From Macrostomum hystrix (Eukaryota > Platyhelminthes > Macrostomidae), in contig CATNEN010000039.1 of NCBI GenBank assembly GCA_950097015.1, positions 3,484,001 to 3,548,000 of the forward strand: 64,000 bases of DNA, written 5' to 3'. The position numbers and the translations under genes are program-made. The notes below the pieces were generated by a model. It had not been told where the DNA came from. It saw only the letters and a list, made by a program, of their open reading frames with translations, and ran no database searches. Positions 12,195-25,300 of the stretch are shown here, one piece after another. Within the stretch, counting starts at the first letter, position 1; the number at the start of each line of letters is the position of its first letter.

Positions 12195-13554
12195 TGTAAG
12201 TGAAGTGAAGTGTAACATTTTGACATTTGTAAGAGTACACCTGCTTTGCAGGCTGGATGACACATCTAGCTTGCGTCGTTGAAATAGGCTTACAATAGTT
12301 TTACTGCAAATTTAGATACATGTCTAAAAGAGATAAAATTAGAGGCATAACAAAACTAGTTAATGAGTCAGCCATTGACAGCGATATGAGTTACATTTGT
12401 GGTCAGAAGATGAGCGTCTGGTGTTTCACCCGCCTTTTCCGTTACCCAAATACAAATATGTTGCGGAAAAAAAGTTTTTACTGCAATACTAATGTATCAA
12501 AAACTGAGTTTTTTTTCTCAACTATTATTTTGCATTTTTATGTATTTTATGGTAGAAAAAATACTATGCCTCTGCACTTTTGTTTTAAAAAATATTATTT
12601 CAAACCCGCAACGTAAAAATGAGCAATATGTTCATGAAAAGGTCATGTCTAGGCCTAGTAAAATATTACATTCAAAATATACCTTTAAAGCTACCTTTTA
12701 TTGTGTTAGAAAGTTGGAAGTTAGATTAAACAGATGTGCATAGCCTAACTCAAGTCTCAGATTCGGTTGTGGTTTTTCTAAGAAAATAAATTATCGTCAA
12801 ATTCTATGAAAGTTCTTAAGCATCTACCTAAAAAACGAAGGTGAAAAGTCGTCCTGACTGATGTTAATTCTGTATTAATTTTTTTTGTGCTTTCTGTTTT
12901 GTTTGCATTTCTACATTTTCACGGACCAGCTACTGAAACAAATCGTCGATTGTTTGTATTTGAGTATATAGGGCCTATTTGTGGTATTCTATATAAAGTC
13001 CTTTAATAAATAAATATATATAAGAATATAACTAAATGAGTTGTTAGGACTGGTTGTGATACTATTTTTCTGGCCCTATAGACTGGGTGTGTTTTTTTAT
13101 GCTTCTAGCTAAGTGAAAGTAATTTGTAGGCTGTTTTGGGCTTTTTGAACTCTAACTCTATAAAATACTAAATGCATTTTTCCAATTTAGGTCCCATTCT
13201 TAAAACTTCACCAACTAACAATGTCTTCAAGTGGGTTGTATACAGTATGTTGTTGACAGGCTATTAAAAAAATGTCTATTTTAGCATTACCAAAAGTGTA
13301 AGTGTAAACACCATAATGGTCCACAGCTAGCTACAGTGGGACCAAAAGGAGTGGCAAAAGGCAGTAGTTTTTTATTAGGCCTATATTATTTTACCTAAAT
13401 GTCTCCACATGTTACCAAAGCCCAAAGGCAAAATGTATTGAGTGTTACTAAAATGTATATTTTATGAATCATCCTTGGGTCATTCTAGCTTCTTAGGCCT
13501 ACCTGTAGGCTGTAACTATAAAAATGTATACATAAATTAGGTGATACAAGTCTG

Positions 13555-13837
13555 CTCATACATGCGCAACACCCGCCGACCCGGGTCGGCCGGGTGAAAT
13601 GAGTGCCAAGCAAGGTAAGTCGCAAAAAACAATTGACCAAGCACAAAAAATTAAAGGGGGGACCAAGGGACAAAAAAGGAAAAAGGGGAGAGAAAAAGAG
13701 AGCAAATGAGAGCAAACTAAGTCGTAAATAGAGCAATGAAATGAACTAAGTTGCAAATAAGAGCAAACAAAATCATTAAAAGAGCAAAAACCAAGTCGCA
13801 CAGCCGGCTAAGATTTGGGCGGTTGCGCATGTATGAG
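13555..13837. mobile_element. 283-bp MITE-like element
   Basis: Perfect 16-bp terminal inverted repeats: CTCATACATGCGCAAC at 13555-13570 and its reverse complement at 13822-13837. There is no coding capacity. No clear target-site duplication was found, so the superfamily is open. A truncated relative is at 12100-12194. Confidence 0.7.
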
Positions 13838-14841
13838 TATGCTCATAGTTTTTATGAAAAAAGAAGATAAAACTAGCAGATACACAAAAGCAGTGGTAGA
13901 TTGCATTCATGCCTACTTACCTTGTTGGCACAGCCTTGAGCTTGATCAGAAATGTCATGCTTTGAGTCCAGGAGCTAGTAAGCTAACAATAGCTTACTAG
14001 TTACGTGAGCATTGAATTGCAGCATTGCTGAGCTCTCAGAGTTTTAACTAATTAATCTGGGGAGTGTTTTTTAGCCCAGGTAAGTGAAGTCCTAGCAGAT
14101 GATCTCAGCATTATCTCATTTCAATAGTGCTTGTACTGTGGCCAGACCAATTTAAAACACCTTGGTCTTGCACTCTTGCTGCTGTTGGTTAGTTGCAATG
14201 TTGTAGCAGCAAAGGGTCAAGTCATTAGCAGAATGGGGATGTTGCTTAGATTTGAAGTGCATGCATGTCCTTTTCACTGTCTTTATAAACCAGTTAAGTG
14301 ATATTAATCATTTATTTGTTATACAATAATAATATTTATGATTAGTAATTATTAGGCAAATTTATCACTTGTAAAGCAAGAGTTTTTTTAGCAATTAATA
14401 AGCTTTTTTATATTCTGAGGAGATAGCCAAAAGTATTTTTAGGCTTGAGTAAACTATTTCAATATGTGTAAAAATGAAAGCTTGTTATCTTTTGACTTTT
14501 CTGTGTTATTTCTTATCTAGCCTGATATTGCCACCCACAGCCTATTGCAACAACCTCTCCAATTATTCATTGTTGACTCTGTTAAGCTTGTGTCAGTTTA
14601 TAGAAATTATTAGCAAATATGCAAATGAATCTGGTTGAATAGACATGTTATATTTACTCCAGTGTGTGTGTAGGTGTCAGGGTTGGTGTATTATATATCC
14701 CTATAATAGTTGAATCTCATGTCATTTTTTCGAACCAGTTGGGCACAGGGCGCACTCAAGGCTGCATTGTGGCCAGTTCTTAGGCGAGCTTTTTCATCGC
14801 TTTGTAATTGTATAGCTATTTGACTGCCCATCGCTTTGCAG
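13838..14841. other. spacer upstream of the RhoGAP gene
   Basis: AT-rich, no repeat or RNA gene recognised. Upstream exons or the promoter of the RhoGAP gene should be here or further left, but I cannot identify them. Confidence 0.45.
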
Positions 14842-17800
14842 CTGACACAGCAGCAGCAACAGCGCAATCTGTCAGCAGCCACAGCTGTGTCAGACGCTGC
14901 AGCCGCCGCGGCTTCCTCTGACGAGGACGGCGGATTTTTGAAGCCTCGTCAGTGCAGACGTCGATCGCAGCAGCAGCCGGCGCAGAATAATTCAATGGTG
15001 CCAACGCCGACAAAGCCATTGCAGCAGTTGCAGACCAAAAAGCTGCAGCAGCCGCCTCCTCCGTCGCCACCGCCGCCACCGCCGCCTCGTCGGGCCAGCT
15101 TAAATCAGCTCAACCTGGCACTGCCAATTTCAACCACCGTAATTGAGAGGCCTAAAACGTAAGCTGCTGGGGTCCCAGTAAAAGTACAGGCTTTAATAAT
15201 AATTAGAGTAATAAAATACAGTAAAGGATTCTTTATAATATCCTGTGTTAGTCCGTTTTTAACTTTTTTAGAGTGTCACTTTCGGTTATTTTTCTGCAGA
15301 TTCGAGCTAATTACCTTTTGTGAAACATCTCTAATAAAAGTTCTCTTAAATTAAATCCAATTTCATCCTCCTCACTGTCCACTGAGCAGCACTCTCGATT
15401 GTAATTCACATTAGTGAGATTATAGCTATGCAAATGTAGCAGAACAAAATATCGAAACGATATTGGTCATTGTGTGCGCGAGGTGTAGCTAGAAGACTTT
15501 GTTTATTATGCAAACAAAAGCGACCCGGGACTTGTCTCTGGCACGTCAGTCCTGTCTTCATGCGCTTTTGGCAGCCCCTTTTGCGCAGTTTTTTTTAGAT
15601 AAGATTGGCTTCAACACAGTGCCATGCGGCCAAAAGCAGTTCTAAAGAATACATTTATTATATCGTACTTGTTCTTTCAAAGCATTAATAAAATCTAGAA
15701 ATTTCTTCTAGATTTCTAGAAGAGAGCCGCATGTACCCACTTTTGTCCTCAGAGAGCCGCATGTACCCACTTTTGTCCTCAGACAGTCGCTGGTACCCAC
15801 TTTTATCCTCAGACAGTCGCTGGTACCCACTTTGGCTCTCAGACAGTCGCTGGTACCCACTTTTATCCTCAGAGAGCCGCATGTACCCACTTTTATCCTC
15901 AGACAGTCGCTGGTACCCACTTTTGTCCTCAGAGAGCCGCATGTACCCACTTTTGTCCTCAGAGAGCCGCATGTACCCACTTTTGTCCTCAGACAGTCGC
16001 TGGTACCCACTTTGGCTCTCAGACAGTCGCTGGTACCCACTTTAGTCCTCAGACAGTCGCTTGTTCCCGCTGTGGTCCTCAGACAGTCGCTCAGGCATTC
16101 ACCTAAGCTAATTCGGGTTTGGATCAGTTGTTGATTTACCCACTACCTAATCTTACTTTCAGCTGCAAGCTGTCTGCGGCGTTGCGCAAGCGCGCACACA
16201 ATCACTACCTGCCCGGCTGCATGAAGCTGTCAGAGCTGCAGGTTCGCCCGACTCGCATCTACTTCGCCAATGGTGACAGCTCTTCGATTGCTTCTTCGGC
16301 GCTTCAATCAACTGCCGAAGCTTCATTTCGGGACGCTCGCGCGGATCTGGCAGTTTCGGTGGCTGGCAGCAGCGGTTGGCTGGTGACCAGAAGCCTAACC
16401 GATCTGGTTGCTATGGACGCCGCTTTGCACCGCTGCTGCCTCCAGCGCGGCGGCAGCAGCAGTAGTAATCTATTGATCGACCTGGGCGCCGCCTTCGCTG
16501 ACGCCCGCTGTCGATTGAGCAGCTCAGAGTCAAAGTCTGCTTCATCTGCAGCTGTTGAACAGCAGCAAAGGCGGCGATTTTTATCGGAGCTGGAGGCAGT
16601 TTTGATGGAATATTTTCTGCACTTCAGTGCCTTGCTGCCAATAGTTGGCGACCGCTTGACCTGCCCAATGGTGCTGGATCCGTTAGAGATTAACTGCAAC
16701 GGCTTGCGCCTCACCGATATCGATCGATACAATACTCAGGTTTGTGTCCTGGGTCTAGGGCGCCTCAGATCCAGGAATTAGCACCTGGTAACACCTGCTA
16801 ATTTTCCATTGGCCCGCAGGCAGTTGAGCTGGCAGTGGTTATCGCCGATTTTCAACCCGAAGCCGACGATGAACTGGAGCTTCGCATTGGCGACTACGTG
16901 GCTTTGACCCACGTGACCGTCAACATGGACCAGCCTACCTGGTGGCAGGGGAAGATTGTCAGCTTGGATGCTGGCTGCAATCTGGGCTGTGAATCCGCTG
17001 CCGCTTCATCTAGTGCAGCTGGGCAAGGTGAGCGTTCGCTGGTGCTCAGTGGAACATGCCCTGTTTATTATTTTTACTCCATTATTTTTAGTCCACGGCT
17101 GTTCTCATCTAGGCCTTCAGCAGCCGCCCAAGACTGCGCCTCCGCGTATCGGCTTTTTTCCTTCGAATTGCGTGCAAATTCTGGCTGGCCGAGACACCAG
17201 CGATCTTCGGCCTACGCCAATCAGGGTGAGAACCAATCAGGGCTGGCTTGTGCGGTTCATCAGGCTAGATTATTGCCTGTTAGATCAGACTAGATTATTG
17301 CCTGTTAGATCAAGGTTGATATTATGGTAGATCATGGTTGATTATCTGGTAGATCAAGGTTTATTGAATGGTTAATTAAGGTTGATCATCAGATATATCA
17401 AGGTTTATCGTCTGGTAGATCAATTTATATGGTCTGTTAGATCAATTTATATGGTCTGGTAGATCAAGGTTGATAGTCTGGTAGATCAAGGTAGATAGTC
17501 TGGTAGATCAAGGTTGATAGTCTGGTATATCAAGGTTGATAGTCTGGTAGATCAATGTTGATAGTCTGGTAGATCAAGGTTGATAGTCTAGTAGATCAAG
17601 GTTGATAGTCTGGTATATCAAGGTTGATAGTCTGGTAGATCAAGGTTGATAGTCTGGTATATCAAGGTTGATAGTCTGGTAGATCAAGGTTGATAGTCTG
17701 GTATATCAAGGTTGATAGTCTGGTATATCAAGGTTGATAGTCTGGTAGATGTGTTCGACACCATTATTCAAGCCTAAATGTCAAATCCCCAATCCCGCGC

Positions 17801-20255
17801 AGGCTCGCTTCGGCACTCTGCTGCCAGCTCTGCGCGCCTTCTTCCGCTCCAGGCCGGACGCCAGCGACCTGCGGCCCAGCGGCATCCTCAGGCCGGCCCT
17901 GTTCGGCTCGGATCTGAGCTCGGCCAGCGCAGCCGGCCAGTGGGGCCGCGGCGACAGCTGCCTGCCGCCCATCCTGCTCCACTGCTGCCGGGTGGTGGAA
18001 AGTCACGGCTGCCAGCAGCAGGGCATCTATAGACGCAGCGGCAGCGCCTCGGAGATTCAACAATTGCGCGAAGCATTCGAGCACTGCTGGGATGAGTCCA
18101 GCGGCCCGCAGTTGCGTCATGCATTGCACAATGTGCAGCGCTGCCTGTGCGACTCAGACGAATCGATATTTGTCGGCTCCGGCGGGGGCGGTGGCGGCCG
18201 GCTTGAAAGCTGTCCTCTGTTCAAGGATGTGCACAACTATGCCAGCTTGTTAAAGTCATTCTTTCGTGAGCTGGCGGTGCCCCTGCTGGGCGGCGAGTTT
18301 ATCGACTGCGCGCCGGCTGACGGTCGGGCAATCAGGAACAGCCTGCTGCTGCTGCCGCCAGCTCACATCAGGTTTGGAATTTCCTGATTTCGCTTTTTTG
18401 TGTATCAGTCATGGCCGTTTCTATAACTCACAATGATCTATCAAGCGGGTGTCGGTGGCAGAGCGGTTAACGCGTTTGCCTCGATTCCGCGGCGAGGCCA
18501 CATTTTATTTGGGGCGCAGCCGCAGAGAGAAGGCGTGGGGTCTTGTCGTTCGTCTTACGCCCAACCTGAGGGCCAACCTCCAAGGTTTTTTTTATCGATT
18601 TTGGCCGTTCTAGGTTTATAGCAATGAGAAGAAATATTTGTGAAGGCCTATTTAACCGATGGAGATTCTAGTTTTAAGTGCACTATTGTTTTCTGTAGCA
18701 TTGCGCAAGTCGAAAGAATTCTTGAGACTGTAAGAAAAGATAGTCAGTGTATATTTGAGCTCGCTTCTAGCCCCTGCCTGACCCGAATGAATAGTGACGT
18801 ATCTGTGTCGTGTTATTATATGACACAATTAGCTAGTCGCTGAAGCGTTGTATCGCTACAAAGTTTCTCTCACGCATTTGTTGTGTGCAGCTGCGCAGAT
18901 AAAAGCTCGAGTGAGACACTCACCAGCGACACACACCAGTTGCACGCATTAGATATGTAAGCAGACACTCTGCAGTACAGGTCTTTCAAGATTTTGTTAC
19001 TTCACTAGAATACTAGCGGCATTTTCTTCCGGAAATTTACACTTTGTCTGCTTGAATAATACAAACCTGGTTGCCTGTTTGCAGGTGAATAGTCTCTATT
19101 CTCTCTGGTAGGCATGCAAACGAGACTTCTTGTTTATGCCATATACGTCAGCTATGCGCCTCTTGTCATTCCGAGCTTGGAGAATTACCCTCTGGTTCTT
19201 CAGGGCGTGTAGAATTACCCTCTGGTTCTTCAGGGCGTGTAGAATTACCCTCTGGTTCTTCAGGGCGTGTAGAATTACCCTCTGGTTCTTCAGGGCGTGT
19301 AGAATTACCCTCTGGTTCTTAAGGGCGTGGAGAATTACTCTCTGGTTCTTCAGGGCGTGTAGAATTACCCTCTGGTTCTTCAGGGCGTGAAGAATTACCC
19401 TCTGGTTCTTCAGGGCGTGGAGAATTACCCTCTGGTTCTTCAGGGCGTGGAGAATTACCCTCTGGTTCTTCAGGGCGTGTAGAATTACCCTCTGGTTCTT
19501 CAGGGCGTGGAGAATTACCCTCTGGTTCTTCAGGGCGTGTAGAATTACCCTCTGGTTCTTCAGGGCGTGGAGAATTACCCTCTGGTTCTTCAGGGCGTGG
19601 AGAATTACTCTCTGATTCTTCAGAATTTCAGGCATCACCCTCTAGCCCTTCAAAGCCTTAGGCATCACCTTTAGGCCCTTCAGGGAGATGTAATTTTTAC
19701 AGTAATATTTACTCCCACCGGTTATCTGTTATGTTTTCCAGAGTGGCCTCCTTTCTATTCCACCACCTGAATCGCATGTCGGCGCACAGCGACGAAACTT
19801 TGATGTCGTCCCGCAATTTGGGCTTAGTCTGGGCACCAAGCCTCTGTCATCAACTATTGTCGCCAGTCGCTCTAGATGACCTAGCAACCGTTGCTAAGCA
19901 ATCGCAACAATTAGCCGACGTTGTCGCCTACGTCATCGATCACTGCGCCGAATTGTTTCCGCCCGCTTGCGATGTTAACGGCGACTCCGCTGCTTCATCC
20001 TCCGGCATTCGGTCCAATCCCCTGGGCGCCAGCATTCGCAGGGTGCCTAGCAACCGAAATCGGCAGCAACAGCAGCATCAGGGTAGCTCTCACAACAACA
20101 ATAATGAAAGCGTTGCAGATGAGGCGGCCAGGATGAGGCAGGCCTGCCAGCAGCTTTACTGCCAGTGCCCGAGATCTTCGGCTCCGAAGCGGCGGCCGCA
20201 CTTGCTGCAGCCGCTGTCGCCGCCATCGCCACCGCAGCCGACGCTGCCAAAGTGA
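14842..20255 (+). CDS. RhoGAP with PX and SH3 domains (ARHGAP32/33-like); 5' end incomplete
   Basis: It would stimulate GTP hydrolysis by Rho/Rac/Cdc42-type GTPases. Exons: 14842-15158, 16163-16739, 16820-17027, 17113-17225, 17803-18371, 19742-20255; all phases agree, giving 765 codons from the first acceptor. Order: Gln/Pro-rich N-terminus (about residues 1-100), divergent PX domain (about 115-285), SH3 (about 299-392, ending GFFPSNCVQIL), RhoGAP domain (about 410-665) with the arginine finger in GIYRRSG (R482) and the NLGLVWAPSL motif, then a Ser/Asn/Gln-rich tail. The PX-SH3-RhoGAP order is that of ARHGAP32/33 (p250GAP/SNX26). The first exon follows TTTGCAG, has no ATG, and an in-frame TGA lies upstream (14821), so a 5' exon is missing or translation starts at ATG 14995. 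A second frame stays open to TAA 20288, so the exact C-terminus is uncertain. Introns 1, 4 and 5 contain minisatellites. Confidence 0.88.
15716..16094. repeat. 30-bp minisatellite in RhoGAP intron 1
   Basis: About 12.5 copies. Two unit types, ACAGTCGCTGGTACCCACTT- and AGAGCCGCATGTACCCACTT-, each end in TTTATCCTCAG or TTTGTCCTCAG. Every unit therefore carries a pyrimidine tract plus CAG in the sense orientation. The array ends about 70 bp before the real acceptor at 16161-16162. Confidence 0.95.
17262..17752. repeat. 22-bp minisatellite in RhoGAP intron 4
   Basis: About 22 copies of GTTGATAGTCTGGTAGATCA+AG; the left copies are more diverged. It fills most of the 577-bp intron between 17226 and 17802. 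Confidence 0.95.
18448..18598 (+). mobile_element. probable tRNA-derived SINE in RhoGAP intron 5
   Basis: TGGCAGAGCGG at 18456-18466 is a perfect pol III A box, in the Leu/Ser-tRNA-like context GGTGGCAGAGCGGTTAACGC. A GCCTCG...CGAGGC hairpin follows (18478-18498). A weak B-box-like GTTCG lies at 18548 and a T8 run at 18585-18592 could terminate pol III. No cloverleaf closes, so it is not a functional tRNA gene. Confidence 0.45.
19167..19665. repeat. 30-bp minisatellite in RhoGAP intron 5
   Basis: About 15 very uniform copies of AGAATTACCCTCTGGTTCTT+CAGGGCGTGT, with diverged copies after 19620. CTGGTTCTTCAG in every unit resembles a 3' splice site in the sense orientation. The unit is a multiple of 3, which creates the minus-strand phantom ALKNQRVILH repeat protein. 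Confidence 0.95.
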
Positions 20256-20346
20256 CTGCGGCGGACACCCGCGATGCTGTGGCATCTTAAGGCTTCCAGA
20301 TGATTTTGGATTGCAGCTGACTTCGATTTGGTCAAATTTGAAGCAT

Positions 20347-20352
20347 AATAAA
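20347..20352 (+). promoter_or_regulatory. poly(A) signal of the RhoGAP gene
   Basis: AATAAA 92 nt after the stop codon at 20253-20255. Confidence 0.65.
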
Positions 20353-20649
20353 GTTTATTGAAGGGATGTTGTAAGACCTATTCACGGGTGGTACTGCCGT
20401 GTGTATCGATAAAATTACTTATTTGGTTCATATTTTTAGAAACTATTTTTGTTTAGAAAAAAAATAAATTATATATCCCATTGTTAAGGAGAGTGCATTT
20501 TTTGCTATTTATCCCCTTAATTTTGCGTTTTATTTGTTGTGTTTTGTAAAAATCTGTGAGCATGAATTGGCGGGTTCTCGTGGGAGATATGGGAGAGACT
20601 GCTCATTGGAAGACCTTCTCAATTTGATAAGCCGATTTTAGTTTTGTTG

Positions 20650-20912
20650 CTTCTATTTTTAGAAAGCAGTTGTAATTTTTGGGTCAAAGGTGTTTGCATT
20701 TTTAGAAAATCTTTATTTGGACGCAGCCAATCAAATTTCGAACAGAATTTCGGAGTCCGGTTATTTCTATTTATAGAAATCTCCTGGGAACCCCTTAATT
20801 GACCACAGCCAATTAAATTTCGAGCAGAATTTTAGGGTCCGGTTGTTTCTATTTATAGAAAATCTTCTGGAAATCCCTTAGATAACAGCAGCCAATTAAA
20901 TTTCGAAGGTTT
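20650..20912. repeat. 82-83-bp tandem triplication
   Basis: Three copies share CAGCCAATTAAATTTCGA, then AGAATTT...GGTCCGGTT and CTATTTATAGAAA. CAGCC starts at 20724, 20806 and 20889. It lies in the spacer between the convergent RhoGAP and GPCR genes. Confidence 0.8.
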
Positions 20913-22275
20913 TTTTTAACTTAGATAAATTTATCCCAGAACCGATATGATTACCAATACCTGTTCATGCTTAACGATTTAGTCTTTCTAGATTTTGTTT
21001 AGCTTTTTTCATTTCTCACGCCATCTTTGTTGACCTGTCAATCAATCAATTTTCTGGACAGTTTCAAACGGCGCTCTCATTGACGGCAGATATCAGCAGT
21101 ATCTGTGCATTAGCCAAATCAGTTCGCATGCGAAAGTATGTAAATAGCCAATCAGCAGGGACACAAAGGTAAAACAAAAAACTATTAAATTGAGTGCCAA
21201 CTTCGACATTCAGCGCTGGTAGCTTCGCATTGATTGCCGTGCCTTCGACTCGCACTCGCGACTGCGAGTTCCCTCTTATTTATTCGAGTGCAATTTATCA
21301 AAGCCAGAATCCTAGTGTGCACTAATTGTCTGCTTCACCTGTCACAGTCCTTGCACTCGTCACCAGGTTTGCGTTATTATTGTTTCTTTTTTTCTGACTG
21401 GTTTTCCAGCACTTTTGATTTTTTATACTCTTGTTTCCTCCGCCAGTACAGATTAAATAGTTTTTTAATTCGCTTGTCTCTTTTTGTGTGTCAATAGTTA
21501 AGTTAAACTGTTCGATCTTTTCAGTTTTCATAAAACAGTTATCAAACTGGCAACATCTTTTCTGGCAATATTGGCACATTTTACTTTAAATGAAAAGTTG
21601 GCAACACAATTTACTTAAAGTCTCGTTTCACTCCTACTGTACTCCAACTATCCAGCTAATTTAAGCAAGCCTTATCTGTAAAATCCCATTCGTTTTCTTT
21701 TGCTTTCGGTTTTCCAATGCTTTTACGAGTCGTATAAACAATTAGATTTCTTTACGCGAAGCTATGTATGCTACTTGTGAGTGGCCGATAGTAGCATGTT
21801 TGGCTAACATAATCAGCCAAAATGTGGTCTTCTTTGCATCTGGCTAAACTTTTGTTTCGAGAGAAATGAAATCGAAGAGAATTTTTTAATATGAAAGAAT
21901 TACACAATATTCGAAATTTATTTTATGCACAAATATTCTCTTTTTGTTTGACCTCCGATTTACAAGCAAATGCCCGTGTTGCCGTCTAAACAGCTGTCTA
22001 TTGTTCCGCTTCTTTAATACTTCTTTATTGCAGGTATTTCTCTTGCGGTCCCATCAACATCTTCAGGATTGTTAAACCATTCGAGATCATCAAATGGATT
22101 GCTAAACCATTCAAGATCCTCAAAATGGATTGCTCAAACAAGCACTTGATTTTTTCCTTTTCAATATGGCTAGAACTAAACAGGTTCTGTAGTCCCAAGA
22201 GCATCTTGTACAATTCATTGACAGCATAACAGCAGCAGCTTTTCAGCTTCGATAAACAAGAGTGCAATGTGCAGA
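20913..22275. other. intergenic spacer between convergent genes
   Basis: AT-rich with no coding signal. Around 22060-22130 a short degenerate repetition (CATTCAAGATCCTCAAATGG type, 2-3 copies) is visible. Nothing else is recognised. Confidence 0.5.
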
Positions 22276-22281
22276 TTTATT
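22276..22281 (-). promoter_or_regulatory. poly(A) signal of the GPCR gene
   Basis: AATAAA on the minus strand, about 70 nt beyond the stop at 22348. Confidence 0.6.
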
Positions 22282-22347
22282 GATTCCCATTCGCTCAATC
22301 TATGGATTATTTTACGCCATTCAGCCTACTATAAGTAGAGTCAAAAT

Positions 22348-25300
22348 TTAAACGCTAGTAGTGAAGTCTATGGCAATTTCGCGCTCTGATCTCGTGACCT
22401 GCAGCCTGAGCGGCACTCCCCGCAGCTCCTGCTGCGATGCGTTCTGCCTGGTAGAGCCGTTTTTGCTGCTTTTGCTGCTGCTGCTTCTGCTGCTGCTGCA
22501 GCTGCTGCCGTTTCGTCTGCTTCGATAGCAACATTTCGGCCTGCACGATGACAGTTGCTGCTGCTGCTGCTGCTGCCGCTGTCGATTCGCCATCGGTGCA
22601 GGCGGATTCACTTGCTGGGTGACGGTCCTCTCGCTGTGCGGTTTCAGCAACAGCTGCTGCTGCTGTTGTTGCTGTTGAGTCGCGGTGCTATGGCAGCGCA
22701 GCAGGCTGAGAAACTTGTTTCGGAATTTCCTGCCGGACAGCAGGAAGAAGATCCAGTTGGTGCTGTTGTTCAGGCAGGCGCACGCGTCGAAAAATCTGTG
22801 CAGCATGGTCCAGACTCTAGCAAACTCCGACTCGCCGCCAGAGGCCAAGTGCACTTTAGAGATGAGAAACAGGCCGGCTAGTCCGTTGGTCACGAAGTAG
22901 GTCACGTTCATCAGAATGAGCATCTGCGTGACCCGCTTCTCAGTGCCGCCAGTGGAGTTTGGCCCTGAGCTGCGCTTTTGATGCTGCTGCTGCTGCTGCT
23001 TCTGCTGCTGTTGCTGCTGCTGCTGAGAATTTCGAGCTCGGGAATGCGAGCCAAACACATCGGCATGGCTGTCATTGGGAGGTCTGGCAATCATTTGGGG
23101 GATTGGAAACATTGTACAGTGAAATGGGTATATAAGTCAGATGGAAAAATTTTAGTCAATCCAGGTCTCATTTCCAGCATCACAACAGATCCTTCAGGCC
23201 TCAGATGCAGAATTACCTTAGATGCTGCTGGGTGCTGTGCAGTATTCGTGCCTGATGCACACTCATTCTACGAAAGGTGCGCACCACGCTGCTGCGGCTG
23301 CGGCACATAAAGTACACAATCAGGCAGGTGCACAGAATCATGATGAAAAAGGGCACTATCGAGCCGAAAAGGCCGTGCGAGTAGTAGACAACGAACTCGC
23401 GACCGTCCTTAATTTGGCAGCCGCCGTTAGTCAGCACAACAGACTGATTGCCACCGCTAGCGCTGCCGTTGCTGCCGCTGCTAGGAGCCGTGGCCCACCG
23501 GTGGCAGAGCGGCGCCACCAGAGCGTAGGCCACCACCAGAGCGGAGAGGCCGCTGACGAGGCCGGCGGTGCGCCCGGAGGTCAGCCACTGACGAATGCGC
23601 AGCGGAAACCGGATGGCCAGCATGCGGTGAAACGAGATCGTGGCCTGCAGAGAGTAAGCATGAGCTTCTGCGATGAAGATTGACTCAGCTAACTGAAAGA
23701 TGACTCAGCTAACTGAAGGATGACTCAGCTAACTGAAGGATGACTCAGCTAACTGAAGGATCCTTGAGCTAACTGAAGGATCCCTGAGCTAACTGAAGGA
23801 TGACTCAGCTAACTGAAGGATGACTCAGCTAACTGAAGGATGACTCAGCTAACTGAAGGATGACTCAGCTAACTGAAGGATGACTCAGCTAACTGAAGGA
23901 TAAGCTAACTGAAGGATGACTCAGCTAACTGAAGGATGACTCAGCTAACTGAAGGATCCTTGAGCTAACTGAAGGATCCCTGAGCTAACTGAAGGATGAC
24001 TCAGCTAACTGAAGGATGACTCAGCTAACTGAAGGATGACTCAGCTAACTGAAGGATGACTCAGCTAACTGAAGGATGACTCAGCTAACTGAAGGATGAC
24101 TCAGCTAACTGAAGGATCCCTGAGCTAACTGAAGGATGACTCAGCTAACTGAAGGATGACTCAGCTAACTGAAGGATGACTCAGCTAACTGAAGGATGAC
24201 TCAGCTAACTGAAGGATGACTCAGCTAACTGAAGGATGACTCAGCTAACTGAAGGATGACTCAGCTAACTGAAGGATGACTCAGCTAACTGAATGATGAC
24301 TCAGCTAACTGAAGGATGACTCAGCTAACTGAAGGATGACTCAGCTAACTGAAGGATGCCTCAGCTAACTGAAGGATAAGCTAACTGAAGGATGCCTCAG
24401 CTAACTGAAGGATGCCCATCTGACCGAAGAACTGGCATCGTCTAAATTTTTACAAATCAAAAAGTACCATATCTAATTAGGTGATGTCTGGCTCTTTCAA
24501 GAGGCCTTTAAGTGTGAATTGGCTCAGTATTATCTTGTTCAGTCATACGGCCACTGCGCCATTATTGGTGAATGTTACGAAATGACACCCCTGGGTTTCA
24601 AGAGATCAGTCTCAGAACTGCTGTTGACAAAATTTTTAAAGCCCTTAAGACAGAAGCCATAGTATTTAAAAATAATAATGGCATTCATTATTAACCTGCT
24701 ATCTACCGGTGTAACTATTTCGTATAAGCTATTCTGTTTCGAGTGACACTACGTAACTGTCCAAGGGTGCGCAAGCTGTTCATTTTTGTTGCCTTATTGC
24801 TTCTAATGCTCTTATTACTTATTCCGGTTCACAGAAATTTACTGCTATATCAACTGGCTGTATTCCTCATCAAACAGGTAGCGTTCCTTAATAAACATGT
24901 AATAATCCCCTTGAAACAGGTAGCGTTCCTTAATAAACATGTAATAATCCCCTTGAAACAGGTAGCGTTCCTTAATAAACATGTAATATTCCCCTTGAAA
25001 CAGGTAGCGTTCCTTAATAAACATGTAATATTCCCCTTGAAACAGGTAGCGTTCCTTAATAAACATTTAATATTCCCATTGAAACAGGTAGCGTTCCTTA
25101 ATAAACATGTAATAATCCCCTTGAAACAGGCAGCGTTCCTTAATAAACATGTAATATTCCCCTTGAAACAGGTAGCGTTCCCTAATAAACATGTAATATT
25201 CCCCTTGAAACAGGTAGCGTTCCTTAATAAACATGTAATATTCCCCTTGAAACAGGTAGCGTTCCCTAATAAACATGTAATATTCCCCTTGAAACAGGTA

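Noticed and set aside
18448-18598. A functional tRNA-Leu/Ser gene
   Set aside because: The A box is good but no acceptor stem or proper B box closes the cloverleaf; a SINE head fits better.
19096-19638. 180-codon minus-strand repeat frame (ALKNQRVILH)
   Set aside because: It is antisense of a 30-bp intronic array in the RhoGAP gene.
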